64,000 bases of DNA. Origin: Pseudoalteromonas luteoviolacea (lineage in GTDB: Bacteria > Pseudomonadota > Gammaproteobacteria > Enterobacterales > Alteromonadaceae). Below are positions 7,864 to 16,098 of this stretch, piece by piece. Below the pieces are notes generated by a model. It was not told the origin of the DNA. It did no database searches and was given only the letters and a program-made list of their open reading frames with translations. The position numbers were made by a program, and so were the translations under genes. Position 1 is the first letter of the stretch. Each line of letters starts with the position of its first letter. The stretch covers positions 62,001-126,000 of the forward strand of contig NZ_JAKFZS010000002.1 in NCBI RefSeq assembly GCF_021654285.1, in the 5' to 3' direction.

Positions 7864-8874
7864 ATGAGCGAAAAGTCACTCTTGCCTCGCAATACGACTC
7901 AATTAGAAAAAACAATTGAGCAGCAGTTATCTCATACTCGTGAGCAATTTAATACTACCACTGTGATCCCGGATTATATTGGCTCGCAGTGGGACCCGTT
8001 GACTTGCCCTGAAGCTTTGTTGCCATGGTTAGCATGGGCGCTGTCGGTTGATGAATGGAAAGAAGATTGGCCTGTAGAAACCAAGCGGGCAATGATAGCT
8101 AACTCGGTATCTGTGCATAAGCACAAAGGGACGGTGGGCGCGGTTAAACGCGCGCTGGCATCGCTCGGTCTCGAAATAGAATTTTTTGAATGGTTTGAAG
8201 ATATCGATGATGTCTATATAGCGCCACATCACAGTGGCGAGCCACATACGTTTACGTTTATTGCGTGGGCAAACGCAGTGCCTTATACCAGTCGCGCGGT
8301 GGTGCTTGACCAAAAGCTGTATGATGCAATAAATCGTGTGACTAACCAAACCAAGCCTCAACGGGCACATTTTGATTTTTTAGTTGGCATGAAGATGTCG
8401 TCGCAAATTGCTGCGGCCACCAGTGGTCACGGTTTTGCCTCAAGTCGACTTTATGCCAAGGTTATGCCGCACACTAAAGAGCGTGCTGGCAGTAATACAC
8501 TTTCACTCGCTGGTGCTATTTCTGGGCATCGCACAGCCTCTTCTCGCTATTACGCAGCCTCTTCTTCTGAGCGCAAGATCACATCATCAGCTCAACCAGG
8601 CTGCGCCCTTGTTATTAGAAAAAAGGTGCCTTTGGTTAGTCGCCAGCGCATCAATACTGCCAGTGAGCGAAAGTTAAGAGCGGGTGCCAAACTCGGGTTT
8701 GGCGCGGCACTTTCTACTGGGTCAGGCCAAGTGGTTAGGACCTATATACGCAGTGATCAAACCATGCCTTCGCGTTTGATTGAATTTAGCAGCCGTCTTA
8801 CGGGCGCTATGTCAAACAGCGCAAAGCAAACGACAGTCTGTCGTTTGTACTTCAATGCAGTGTCTGCATCGTAA
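7864..8874 (+). CDS. Tail protein gpI homologue with C-terminal repeat extension, module 1
   Basis: 336 residues. Residues ~1-175 are the P2 gpI domain: SQWDPLTCPEALLPWLAWAL near 40 and DEWKEDWPVETKRAMIANS, then HKGTVGAVKRAL. Family members are usually around 180-200 residues; here ~150 extra residues follow, made of SGHxxASSRxYA-type repeats (HGFASSRLYA, HRTASSRYYA) and similar serine/arginine-rich segments. gpI links the wedge to the fibre. The extra tail is not shared in sequence with the other three gpI homologues and may be the docking site for this module's collar protein, which is inference. Confidence 0.85.
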   Translation: MSEKSLLPRNTTQLEKTIEQQLSHTREQFNTTTVIPDYIGSQWDPLTCPEALLPWLAWALSVDEWKEDWPVETKRAMIANSVSVHKHKGTVGAVKRALASLGLEIEFFEWFEDIDDVYIAPHHSGEPHTFTFIAWANAVPYTSRAVVLDQKLYDAINRVTNQTKPQRAHFDFLVGMKMSSQIAAATSGHGFASSRLYAKVMPHTKERAGSNTLSLAGAISGHRTASSRYYAASSSERKITSSAQPGCALVIRKKVPLVSRQRINTASERKLRAGAKLGFGAALSTGSGQVVRTYIRSDQTMPSRLIEFSSRLTGAMSNSAKQTTVCRLYFNAVSAS

Positions 8875-8899
8875 ATTTTGATAAACAAGGAGTGCAATA

Positions 8900-9454
8900 G
8901 TGAGCACGATTTTACAACCGGTGATCACGTCAGCGGGACTGGCTGCTGTGTTCAGAGCACAGCAAAATGGCTTTAAAGCCAAAATCACCAAAATCGGGAT
9001 TGGCTCAGGTGTGCATCAAGTGGATGAAAACACCACCAATCTGAAAGCAGAGCGATATCGTCTGGATATTGACTGTGCAGAATATGATGAAGCAAATAAA
9101 CAGCTTCACTTAACCGTACGCGACGACTCTAAAGTGGCGGATGACGGGTTTTTTGTCAACGAGGTCGGTTTTTATACTGAAGAAGAAGTAAACGGACAAA
9201 TACGTCATGTGTTATTTGCTGTGTATTCAGCAACAGATCCGATTGCGTATAAATCAAATGATATTGATCTGTTATTGGCGTTTGACCTGACACTGACAGG
9301 TGTGCCTGGCGATGCTATCACCATTATTGATAAAGGGGTCGACTTTAATATCTTGATAGCCCCTGAGCTTGCCAAAATGGCGCGTTCACAGATCATGAAT
9401 ATGTATCGTCATTTAAAACAAAAGTTTGCATTAATTGACAAAGGTATTTTGTAA
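8900..9454 (+). CDS. gpH-like phage tail-collar protein, N-terminal domain only, module 1
   Basis: 184 residues beginning ILQPVITSAGLAAVFRAQQN and KAKITKIGIGSG, then VNEVGFYTEE and LLFAVYS-like strands: the conserved N-terminal domain of P2 gpH / tail-collar fibre proteins (DUF3751 type). In ordinary phages this domain continues into a long fibre; here the protein ends soon after in a helical segment (MARSQIMNMYRHLKQKFAL). The fibre part is instead encoded separately downstream. It probably bridges gpI to the small fibre proteins. Equivalent short proteins occur at 15540, 29558 and, more divergent, 20097. Confidence 0.8.
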   Translation: MSTILQPVITSAGLAAVFRAQQNGFKAKITKIGIGSGVHQVDENTTNLKAERYRLDIDCAEYDEANKQLHLTVRDDSKVADDGFFVNEVGFYTEEEVNGQIRHVLFAVYSATDPIAYKSNDIDLLLAFDLTLTGVPGDAITIIDKGVDFNILIAPELAKMARSQIMNMYRHLKQKFALIDKGIL

Positions 9455-9463
9455 GGAAATTTC

Positions 9464-9733
9464 ATGAAAAAAGTAGATAACCAGCGTGCACAAACATTAG
9501 CAGAGGAAGCCCTTAAGTTGATGCAAGAAGCAAAAGTATTGCAGCAACAAGCGCAATGTCAGGCGGCTCGCATTTTGGGCTATCAACAACAAAGTGATGG
9601 TTTGGCCTTTAAATATTTAGCGGCGAAAGCCGAGCATGGTGAACATAGCCAGCAAGCATGTGATGCTAAACAGGCGTGGCTCCATTCAAGAAAGTCTGTG
9701 CAGGCGCGTTATCCAAAATTTCATGGAAAATAA
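9464..9733 (+). CDS. Small helical protein of fibre module 1
   Basis: 89 residues, almost entirely helical and glutamine/alanine rich. No known domain is recognised. The C-terminal DAKQAWLHSRKSVQARYPKF resembles the end of the protein at 13147-13449 (DAKRVWLDARANVKASFPK), so the two share a C-terminal module. Position 10 nt after the collar gene and before a terminator suggests a fibre accessory or chaperone; not proven. Confidence 0.6.
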   Translation: MKKVDNQRAQTLAEEALKLMQEAKVLQQQAQCQAARILGYQQQSDGLAFKYLAAKAEHGEHSQQACDAKQAWLHSRKSVQARYPKFHGK

Positions 9734-9750
9734 TTCAAAACAGATTTTAA

Positions 9751-9775
9751 AAAGCCCGCTTTTAGCGGGCTTTTT
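9751..9775 (+). terminator. Intrinsic terminator before fibre cassette 1
   Basis: A perfect 10-bp stem AAAGCCCGCT / AGCGGGCTTT with a TTT loop and T-run. It lies inside the plus-strand operon, only 20 nt ahead of the next start codon. Confidence 0.9.
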
Positions 9776-9794
9776 GCATAAATGGAGAACGTAA

Positions 9795-10571
9795 ATGTCT
9801 TTAGAACAAGATATCACACGCGTTGTTGAGGCCACTGAAGGGTTGACTGCAACCGTCGATAATCAGATCAGTGAAATCACGAACAAATTAAACACCGCGG
9901 TGGCTGAGACGAAAACCAAGGTGGATGCCCATCTAGCCAGCGCTGATGCCTTACTTAATTCTTATGAAGAGCGTCAGTCGCACTTTCGAGTGACAAAAAA
10001 CCAAGCCTTGGTGGCGAACCAAGCGGGCACCTTCCCAGAAGCTTGGGCTGGCGGTTTTGTAACAAAAGCAACAGTGCTAGAAAAAGTTGAAACCAATGTT
10101 GAGCCTACTCAGCGTACGCCACTGGCAAGAGAGTTTTTAAAAGCCATTAATTCAGACACAAAGTGGTTTGCTCAGAACTTTAATATTTGGGAACTGGAAT
10201 ATGCGCCGAACCGAGGCGGAGATAACAGCCATGTCGATGCCTATTTAATGTACCAGTATTTAAGAAGGCCGACGCACATTACAGCAGGTGCCGTTGTTAA
10301 GCATATTCGTGGACCCGTGCCAACAAACTTTTGGTGTCATGGCCTAAAAGCCGGAGAGCCTGCCAAAGTATGTGGACTTCATATTCAACATAATAGTCGA
10401 AATCACTATACGCATTGCCACCCTTATGTGCCAGGCAGAAACTTACCGGCTGATCAAACGGGTGTTATTCAGGTTGCATTGCCAGCGGTTGTGACAGGTC
10501 ATGTGCCTTTGGATAAATCTTGGGGTCAGTTTGCTTACATCGGTGACGGTGCATACGACGTGATTGCATAA
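9795..10571 (+). CDS. Short tail fibre / receptor-binding protein, cassette 1 of module 1
   Basis: 258 residues. Residues 1-60 are a helical anchor opening MSLEQDITRVVEATEGL, nearly identical to the starts of the proteins at 11160 and 12248. The rest is different from them: an aromatic, glycine-rich beta-type domain with AWAGGFVTKATVLEKVE, PTNFWCHGLKAGEPA, HIQHNSRNHYTHCHPYVPG. A constant helical start with a variable C-terminal domain is the usual layout of an exchangeable receptor-binding fibre. Partner gene follows 18 nt later. Confidence 0.7.
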   Translation: MSLEQDITRVVEATEGLTATVDNQISEITNKLNTAVAETKTKVDAHLASADALLNSYEERQSHFRVTKNQALVANQAGTFPEAWAGGFVTKATVLEKVETNVEPTQRTPLAREFLKAINSDTKWFAQNFNIWELEYAPNRGGDNSHVDAYLMYQYLRRPTHITAGAVVKHIRGPVPTNFWCHGLKAGEPAKVCGLHIQHNSRNHYTHCHPYVPGRNLPADQTGVIQVALPAVVTGHVPLDKSWGQFAYIGDGAYDVIA

Positions 10572-10589
10572 GATAAGGAGATAAATTAA

Positions 10590-11051
10590 ATGGCTAAATT
10601 AATCGTAAATGGGCAGGTGGTCGAGCAGTTTTTTGATGCCAATATGCAGCAGTACGCGGTAGCTCAACTGGTTGAAGAAAACTTTGGTAAAGACAGCACG
10701 TTCTCCGTTGAATTATCTGTAGAGGAAGCACAGCAAAAAAGCCGTGATGATGTTCGTTTATCTATTGAGCAGCAAGTGGCTGATACCGAGTCTTTGCTGG
10801 GTACAACGTCAGACACAGTACATATGTTACTTAATGAGCTAAGTGGCTTTGTCAATAAATTAAGCGATGCATCCACCTTAGCGGAGATGCGCACTGCTAC
10901 CACATCACTTAAAGCGGCAATTGGCGATATTGAAACAAAAGTTTCAGCAGGTGAGCTGAGCTTTCCTTATCAGACCAAAGGCCAAGATGCGGTGATGGCA
11001 GATATTATGACACGTGCAAACGGCGTTGATACTGTTATTAAAGCAAAGTAA
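10590..11051 (+). CDS. Fibre-partner protein (chaperone candidate), cassette 1
   Basis: 153 residues. The C-terminal ~105 residues (from VADTESLLGTTSDTVHMLLNEL to the end) form a helical domain shared with 11783-12154 and 17872-18225, including FPYQTKGQDAVMADI near the end. The N-terminal ~50 residues (MAKLIVNGQVVEQFFDAN) are unique to this copy. Each member directly follows a fibre gene, which suggests a dedicated assembly chaperone or a small fibre-tip subunit. No known family recognised. Confidence 0.6.
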   Translation: MAKLIVNGQVVEQFFDANMQQYAVAQLVEENFGKDSTFSVELSVEEAQQKSRDDVRLSIEQQVADTESLLGTTSDTVHMLLNELSGFVNKLSDASTLAEMRTATTSLKAAIGDIETKVSAGELSFPYQTKGQDAVMADIMTRANGVDTVIKAK

Positions 11052-11112
11052 GTCAGGCATAACACGGTTCTGAGCACACCGTGTTGATGCAGAGTTAACA
11101 AACGCAAACGTG

Positions 11113-11140
11113 AAGCCCACCATTTGGTGGGCTTTTTTAT
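11113..11140 (+). terminator. Intrinsic terminator between cassettes 1 and 2
   Basis: 9-bp stem AAGCCCACC / GGTGGGCTT, ATTT loop, then a T-run and, within 20 nt, the GGAGG ribosome site of the next fibre. The same arrangement recurs at 12200-12228. Confidence 0.9.
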
Positions 11141-11159
11141 TTTAAATTGGAGGTAAATT

Positions 11160-11774
11160 ATGTCTTTAGAGCAAGACATTGCACATGTAGTCAGTGCAGC
11201 AGAGCAGCTAACTGGCATCGTAGATACAAAAATTGAAGATATTAACAGCACAGTGAATGGCAAAGTTGCCCAGATGAACTCGCAAGTTGCTGTAAAAACG
11301 CATGAAATTGATACGACAATTTCTCAGCAAGTGCAGCGTGTTGATACTGCCTTAGAGAATAAACAAATACTGGGTGATGGTGGCAGGGGAACCAGAAGTA
11401 TTGATATCGCTCGTTTTTTTACAGCTACTGTTGGTGCTACTTATATTCATCTAAAGCTACCCTACCGATTAGATCGAGACAACCGAATGTACCATATCAA
11501 GGTAAGTGGGTATGAGTTTCATAAAGGCAAGATCGTAGATACAACATTTGCTGGGTATTGTTACAACCAAGGCAACATACTTGGCTTTAAGCAAGAGCTG
11601 GGTACACATGAACCATTTTCATATGTTGGCAGTGATAACCATGTCTATTTGCGTCTGACTATCGAAGATAAATATTATTTAAATCTCAGTGTTGATTCTA
11701 TGTATGTGGGTAATGGCATGGTGCTAAAACCCGGCGATATCGCTGTGATTGAGAGTACCGAATTAGAACTATAA
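11160..11774 (+). CDS. Short tail fibre / receptor-binding protein, cassette 2 of module 1
   Basis: 204 residues; strong GGAGG site upstream. The helical start (MSLEQDIAHVVSAAEQL, then KIEDINSTVNGKVAQMNSQ) matches cassettes 1 and 3. From residue ~75 the sequence is distinct: ARFFTATVGATYIHLKLPYR, a beta-rich domain ending GNGMVLKPGDIAVIESTE. It is the shortest of the three, with a jelly-roll-like spacing of strands, but no family is recognised. It is followed by its own partner gene. Confidence 0.7.
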   Translation: MSLEQDIAHVVSAAEQLTGIVDTKIEDINSTVNGKVAQMNSQVAVKTHEIDTTISQQVQRVDTALENKQILGDGGRGTRSIDIARFFTATVGATYIHLKLPYRLDRDNRMYHIKVSGYEFHKGKIVDTTFAGYCYNQGNILGFKQELGTHEPFSYVGSDNHVYLRLTIEDKYYLNLSVDSMYVGNGMVLKPGDIAVIESTELEL

Positions 11775-11782
11775 GGAAAATA

Positions 11783-12154
11783 ATGATGGATAAAATGATA
11801 GCAGAGCAATTATCGACTGATCACGAGAGACAGATTATTACCAGAAATGAAAGGATGTCGAGAAGGCAAAAAATTACAAATCGAGTGGCAGACGAGGGGA
11901 GTTTGTTAGGCTCCACATCGGATATTTCTCATATCCTCCTTCATGAACTGAGCATATTTATAAATAAGCTATCAACGGCCAACTCTTTGGCAGACATGCG
12001 CGCTTCAACAGAGTCTTTGAAAAATGCGATAGGTGCAATTGAAGGGAAAGTGGCCAGTGGTGAGGTTGAGTTACCTTATCAAGTAAAAGGTCAGGAAGCC
12101 GCTTTAGAAGAAGCGGTTGTACGTGCCCACGGCGTCAGCAGTCTATTGAAATAA
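11783..12154 (+). CDS. Fibre-partner protein (chaperone candidate), cassette 2
   Basis: 123 residues; ATGATG start after AAGGAAA. It is homologous to 10590 and 17872 through the domain beginning ADEGSLLGSTSDISHILLHEL and ending LPYQVKGQEAALEEAVVRAHG. The N-terminal ~25 residues are basic and unlike the other copies. Lies between the cassette-2 fibre and a terminator. Confidence 0.6.
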   Translation: MMDKMIAEQLSTDHERQIITRNERMSRRQKITNRVADEGSLLGSTSDISHILLHELSIFINKLSTANSLADMRASTESLKNAIGAIEGKVASGEVELPYQVKGQEAALEEAVVRAHGVSSLLK

Positions 12155-12199
12155 ATTGGTTTAGTTTGCTAAGTGGCAAATAGAACGATCAACAAACCC

Positions 12200-12228
12200 A
12201 GCCCACCTATTCGGTGGGTTTTTTATTT
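12200..12228 (+). terminator. Intrinsic terminator between cassettes 2 and 3
   Basis: Stem CCCACC / GGTGGG with a TATTC loop, extended by flanking A-T and G-T pairs, then a long T-rich run. It resembles the 11113 terminator and again sits immediately before a GGAGGTAAA ribosome site and an MSLEQDI start. Confidence 0.85.
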
Positions 12229-12247
12229 TTAAAATGGAGGTAAACAT

Positions 12248-13144
12248 ATGTCTTTAGAGCAAGACATTACACGCGTCGTTGAAGCGGCGGAAAAGTTAAG
12301 TGATATCGTCGATACCAAAATTGAAGATATCGATAACCGCGTGGCACAAAAGGCCATTGAGATTGATCAAAAAAATGCGGCGGTTGAAAGCCGCTTAACA
12401 GCGAAAGAGCAAGCGGTTGATGCCAAAATACAAGCGTTTCAAAGGGCGTTACCACTGGCACCTAACACTCTTGTGGACTCAAAATATTTTAATTCTATTT
12501 GTGAAGCTAACAATACCCCAACAGATATATTGACGGCACACAAAGCGCCTTGGACGTCTTTTTTGCACGATGGAACAGAAGGCAGTGGTACTGTTACTCG
12601 CTTAACACTAGATAAATTGGACGAATATGGCCTGACACCAAATCAGGATTTTCAGAGCCGTGGTATTGGGTCAAAAAACCATGGTGGAGAGCATTATTAT
12701 GGCTCTAATTATCGTGTTTTACTGATGGACATTGAAATTACCAAAGGCCGCACTAACGATGCAGATAATGGTTATTTCTTCGTGTTATCACAAGGCTGTG
12801 ATACGCATGTTGGATGGAGTAAAGGAGAGTTTTTAACGCAAGCCAGTTGCTGGATAAATGTGTTGGAAAGTTCAGGCACGATAAGATTTCATCCATCTTC
12901 AAACCGCTCTGCTCACATTACATGTGATCACACGGATGTCGGTAAAGGCTGGCAGTACAAGCACGCCGTTCGACAAGGTTGGGGTGGGTGTCATCAGCCT
13001 TTGTTTATCGGCATGGGGAGAATGAAAGTGGCAATGTGCCTGCCTTATGTTGGTACGGGTAATCATGGCGATAATATGATTTGGGCAGATAGTGTAGGTT
13101 TCCCTTATACACATACTGACGCAGCTGGATATGTAGGAGTATAA
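12248..13144 (+). CDS. Short tail fibre / receptor-binding protein, cassette 3 of module 1
   Basis: 298 residues. N-terminal helix MSLEQDITRVVEAAEKL with KIEDIDNRVAQKAIEIDQKN matches cassettes 1 and 2. From residue ~80 it carries a different C-terminal domain with GIGSKNHGGEHYYGSNYRVL, SQGCDTHVGWSKG, FHPSSNRSAHITCDH and GWGGCHQPLFIGMGR; many His, Trp and Gly residues suggest a carbohydrate- or surface-binding fold. The partner gene starts 2 nt after the stop. Confidence 0.7.
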   Translation: MSLEQDITRVVEAAEKLSDIVDTKIEDIDNRVAQKAIEIDQKNAAVESRLTAKEQAVDAKIQAFQRALPLAPNTLVDSKYFNSICEANNTPTDILTAHKAPWTSFLHDGTEGSGTVTRLTLDKLDEYGLTPNQDFQSRGIGSKNHGGEHYYGSNYRVLLMDIEITKGRTNDADNGYFFVLSQGCDTHVGWSKGEFLTQASCWINVLESSGTIRFHPSSNRSAHITCDHTDVGKGWQYKHAVRQGWGGCHQPLFIGMGRMKVAMCLPYVGTGNHGDNMIWADSVGFPYTHTDAAGYVGV

Positions 13145-13146
13145 AC

Positions 13147-13449
13147 ATGGCATTATTGAAACAAATCTCAACAGGTCGCATTGTGGCAGGTGGACTAACT
13201 ACACCAGAAAGCGCTCAGAAAATAGCAAAAAATGCCGGAGTTGATGAAGGGGATTATCAGCTCATTTTCTCCGAGCAAGAAGTTCAAGAAAATCGTCGAG
13301 AACGATATGCTCATGTCTGTGACCATCTCTTCATAGATTACATGGCAAGCCTGACTGAATTTGGCGACACTGCGCAAAAAACCATTGACGCAAAGCGCGT
13401 ATGGTTAGATGCCAGAGCCAATGTTAAAGCAAGTTTTCCTAAATCATAG
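13147..13449 (+). CDS. Fibre-partner protein, cassette 3
   Basis: 100 residues. This partner is not of the 10590/11783/17872 family. Its C-terminal DAKRVWLDARANVKASFPK instead matches the end of the 9464 protein. The N-terminal half (GRIVAGGLTTPESAQKIAKN) has a beta-alpha look. It takes the same genetic position as the other partners, so a chaperone or fibre-tip role is likely but unproved. Confidence 0.55.
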   Translation: MALLKQISTGRIVAGGLTTPESAQKIAKNAGVDEGDYQLIFSEQEVQENRRERYAHVCDHLFIDYMASLTEFGDTAQKTIDAKRVWLDARANVKASFPKS

Positions 13450-13523
13450 CTTGTTAACCCCCCTTATGTGCCTGTCTTTGCGTTAACCGGGCACTTCTCA
13501 TAACTTTAATCTTGGGCTTAGTT

Positions 13524-14555
13524 ATGTCATTGACAAACTTTAGCGCCATAGATCTCAGCCGTTTGCCGGCGCCAAACCTCATTGAGTCACTAAGCTTTGA
13601 AAAGATTAGGGCTGAGATTTTAGATGATTTTAAAACGCGCTTCCCCGAAGCAGAGCTTAACCTAATCAGTGACCCTGTTATTAAGTTAGTGGAGTCATTT
13701 GCTTACAGAGAGTTACTGTTGCGTCAGCGCATTAATGACAGTGCACATGCGGTATTACTTGCACATGCTACAAGCAGCGAGCTTGATTACTTGGGCAATC
13801 GCTTTGAAGTTGAACGTGTAATATTAGAGCCTGCTGACAATACACAGATACCTCCAAAACTAGCTGTTTATGAAAGTGATGAGCGGTATCGTGAACGTAT
13901 TGCACTTGCGCTGGAAGGATTCAGCACTGCGGGCCCAGCAGGCGCATATGCATTTCATGCGCTGAAGGGCTCGCAATATGTCAAAGACGTGTTTGTAGAT
14001 GCGCCCGAGTTTGCGTATGTCGACCTGCCGGAGCAAGTATCGAGTTTACTACCACCAAGTGCACGGCTATTGGTGTGTACATATGACGCAGGTTTAACGC
14101 CAGAAGTATTGTCAGGCGCTGAGCCGTCAGAGCCCGCTCCTGGGGATGTGGTGGTGACGTTGCTTACAAGTCAAGGAAATGGTCACGCAACGACCGACGT
14201 AATGGAGCAAGTTCGAACGCAGTTAAACAAGGAAAATGTAAGGCCATTGACTGACAGAGTACACATTAAATCTGCAGATATCATCGAGTTTGAACTAGAT
14301 GCGGTATTACATATTTATCCAGGTATGGATGGGCCTGCACTGGTTGAGGAAGCCAAAGCAAGTTTAGCTGCGTGGTTGGCTGAACACCATAAACTGGGTC
14401 ATGACATTTCTCTGTCTGGTTTATATGCGGTATTACATCGAGAGGGGGTGCAGCGAGTTGAGCTACTGGCACCGCAATGGGATATTGCCGTGCAGGCGCA
14501 TCAGGCTGCGTTTTGCTCTCGAGCGACTATCTCAGTGGGAGACGAGCATGTCTAA
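13524..14555 (+). CDS. Baseplate wedge protein gpJ homologue, module 2
   Basis: 343 residues from ATG 13524 (MSLTNFSAIDLSRLPAPN); a TTG at 13512 is less likely. It has the same landmarks as module 1: LIESLSFEKIRAEIL, AYRELLLRQRINDSA, SSELDYLGNRFEVER, DERYRERIALALEGFS, AGPAGAYAFHAL, NKENVRPLTDRVHI and LSGLYAVLHREGVQRVELL. It is longest of the four because of an added loop around residues 100-115 and an insert around 185-225 (PPSARLLVCTYDAG). Only partly similar to module 1 J, so this is not a recent duplicate. Overlaps gpI by 8 nt. Confidence 0.9.
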   Translation: MSLTNFSAIDLSRLPAPNLIESLSFEKIRAEILDDFKTRFPEAELNLISDPVIKLVESFAYRELLLRQRINDSAHAVLLAHATSSELDYLGNRFEVERVILEPADNTQIPPKLAVYESDERYRERIALALEGFSTAGPAGAYAFHALKGSQYVKDVFVDAPEFAYVDLPEQVSSLLPPSARLLVCTYDAGLTPEVLSGAEPSEPAPGDVVVTLLTSQGNGHATTDVMEQVRTQLNKENVRPLTDRVHIKSADIIEFELDAVLHIYPGMDGPALVEEAKASLAAWLAEHHKLGHDISLSGLYAVLHREGVQRVELLAPQWDIAVQAHQAAFCSRATISVGDEHV

Positions 14556-15525
14556 CTTCACGTTGCAGGGGAATACTTCTGATTTGGAGTTGGCGCTTGA
14601 ACATTGCAGTGACCGTATACTTAATATCCCAGTATCCCATAAGCAGTTGTGGGACCCATGGACATGCCCTGCACGGTTTCTACCTTGGCTTGCCGATGCG
14701 TTAAGTGTGGATGTTTGGGATAGTGCATGGCCTGAGCATGTACAGCGCAAAGTTATTGCAGATAGTGTGCCAAGGCATAGATATAAAGGGACTACCAGTG
14801 CAGTCAACAATGCATTAAAAGTACTCAATACGAAGGTTGAGTTGCAAGAGTGGTGGCAATATAGCAAGGTGCCGCACAGTGTTAAGCTGCTGGCCATTGG
14901 TAATGACAATTTGGACAGCAAAGGTAGCTCACTTTTAACTCCTAAACTACAGGCACAAATGTGGCAATCAGTGGTCGCCACAAAGCCCATGCGAACCAGC
15001 ATCGAATTTGATATTGGCATAGAGGTAAACGCAGGCATACAGGCGGCAGGTGGCGGGCAAAGCGCATCGGTGCAGGTCGCTGTACATCGTGACGAGCCGA
15101 TCTTTAATTTTTCACCAGTCATGGTCGGTCATTTTGCAGCAGCTCAAACCGGCAGTATGCATGTATCAAAATTAGCAGATAACCCGAGTTTTGATTTTAA
15201 CTTGAGTTCAATACATGTAACTTCGATGAGCGCATCTAATCATATTGGAATGCAATCTCTTCAAGATAAACCGAGTTTTGATTTTAACTTAAGTTCAATG
15301 CATGTGGCTTCGATGACTACATCTAGTCATGTTGGAACACAGTCGTTTGAAGATAAAGCAACTGCATATTTTAGTGCAGGTACTTGTGTGACATCCAACG
15401 CAGTCGCGATACCATTATCTAATGCTTTTTTAAAAGATGCCCCAAACTCTCACCATATATCAAAGAGTTCACTAACAAGCGGTGCTTACACCGTTTCAAT
15501 TCAAAATATCACGCTTAATTTATAA
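14548..15525 (+). CDS. Tail protein gpI homologue with repeat extension, module 2
   Basis: 325 residues from the ATG at 14548 inside the end of gpJ; a longer frame from 14401 would overlap gpJ by over 150 nt. The gpI domain is visible in KQLWDPWTCPARFLPWLADAL, DVWDSAWPEHVQRKVIADSV and YKGTTSAVNNALKVL. From residue ~180 a C-terminal extension includes two tandem 29-residue repeats starting PSFDFNLSSIHVTSM and PSFDFNLSSMHVASM (nt about 15184-15357, 87-nt period). The extension is unrelated in sequence to those in modules 1 and 4. Confidence 0.85.
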   Translation: MSNFTLQGNTSDLELALEHCSDRILNIPVSHKQLWDPWTCPARFLPWLADALSVDVWDSAWPEHVQRKVIADSVPRHRYKGTTSAVNNALKVLNTKVELQEWWQYSKVPHSVKLLAIGNDNLDSKGSSLLTPKLQAQMWQSVVATKPMRTSIEFDIGIEVNAGIQAAGGGQSASVQVAVHRDEPIFNFSPVMVGHFAAAQTGSMHVSKLADNPSFDFNLSSIHVTSMSASNHIGMQSLQDKPSFDFNLSSMHVASMTTSSHVGTQSFEDKATAYFSAGTCVTSNAVAIPLSNAFLKDAPNSHHISKSSLTSGAYTVSIQNITLNL

Positions 15526-15539
15526 TCTGAGGTACATAT

Positions 15540-16094
15540 ATGAATGTATATACACCTGTTGTGACGCAACAGGGAATAAACGCAGCGGTCAGTGCCCTTG
15601 AGCAAGGGGTTAAAATTCAAATTGGCCATATTGCTGTGGGCGATTCGGGCTATACACCTGACAGAAATCAAACGGCTTTAAAAAGCCCAAAAAATACGGC
15701 TCCTGTGTCAGGTGCTGAAGTAGTAGGGAATGGTCAATTTCACGTGACTGCAGAGTTTACGGATGATAAGCAGTATGCGGTTAAAGAAGTTGGTTTTTAC
15801 CTTAATGATCATGAAGACGAAAGCCAACGAACCTTGTTTGCTGTTTGGTCCCACCCTGAAAATGTGCTTTTTTTTCAAACACCGATTGCAAAGATTGTAC
15901 AAGGGTTCGATTTGCTTTTAACGGCGGTTCCGCCTGACAGTTTAGACTTTAATGTATCGGGCGATTTAAGTTTATATTATGCCGATGAGTTTGCTGCACT
16001 GACGATTGCACAAACTAAAGCGCTCACAGCGCAAATTCAGTCTAACTTGAGGCAAATTTACTTCAATGACCGACTTTTAAACTTGGAGGGCTAG
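15540..16094 (+). CDS. gpH-like tail-collar protein, N-terminal domain only, module 2
   Basis: 184 residues, the same length as the module 1 collar. Begins VYTPVVTQQGINAAVSALEQ, followed by KIQIGHIAVGDSGYTPDRNQT and VKEVGFYLND, the gpH/DUF3751 N-terminal pattern. It ends after a helix (LTAQIQSNLRQIYFNDRLL) with no fibre shaft. It is followed within 4 nt by a separate fibre gene. Confidence 0.8.
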   Translation: MNVYTPVVTQQGINAAVSALEQGVKIQIGHIAVGDSGYTPDRNQTALKSPKNTAPVSGAEVVGNGQFHVTAEFTDDKQYAVKEVGFYLNDHEDESQRTLFAVWSHPENVLFFQTPIAKIVQGFDLLLTAVPPDSLDFNVSGDLSLYYADEFAALTIAQTKALTAQIQSNLRQIYFNDRLLNLEG

Positions 16095-16098
16095 GATA

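Noticed and set aside
14532..15122. 196-residue minus-strand frame over gpI2
   Set aside because: Antisense shadow of the well-supported gpI gene, Cys/Ser rich, no homology.
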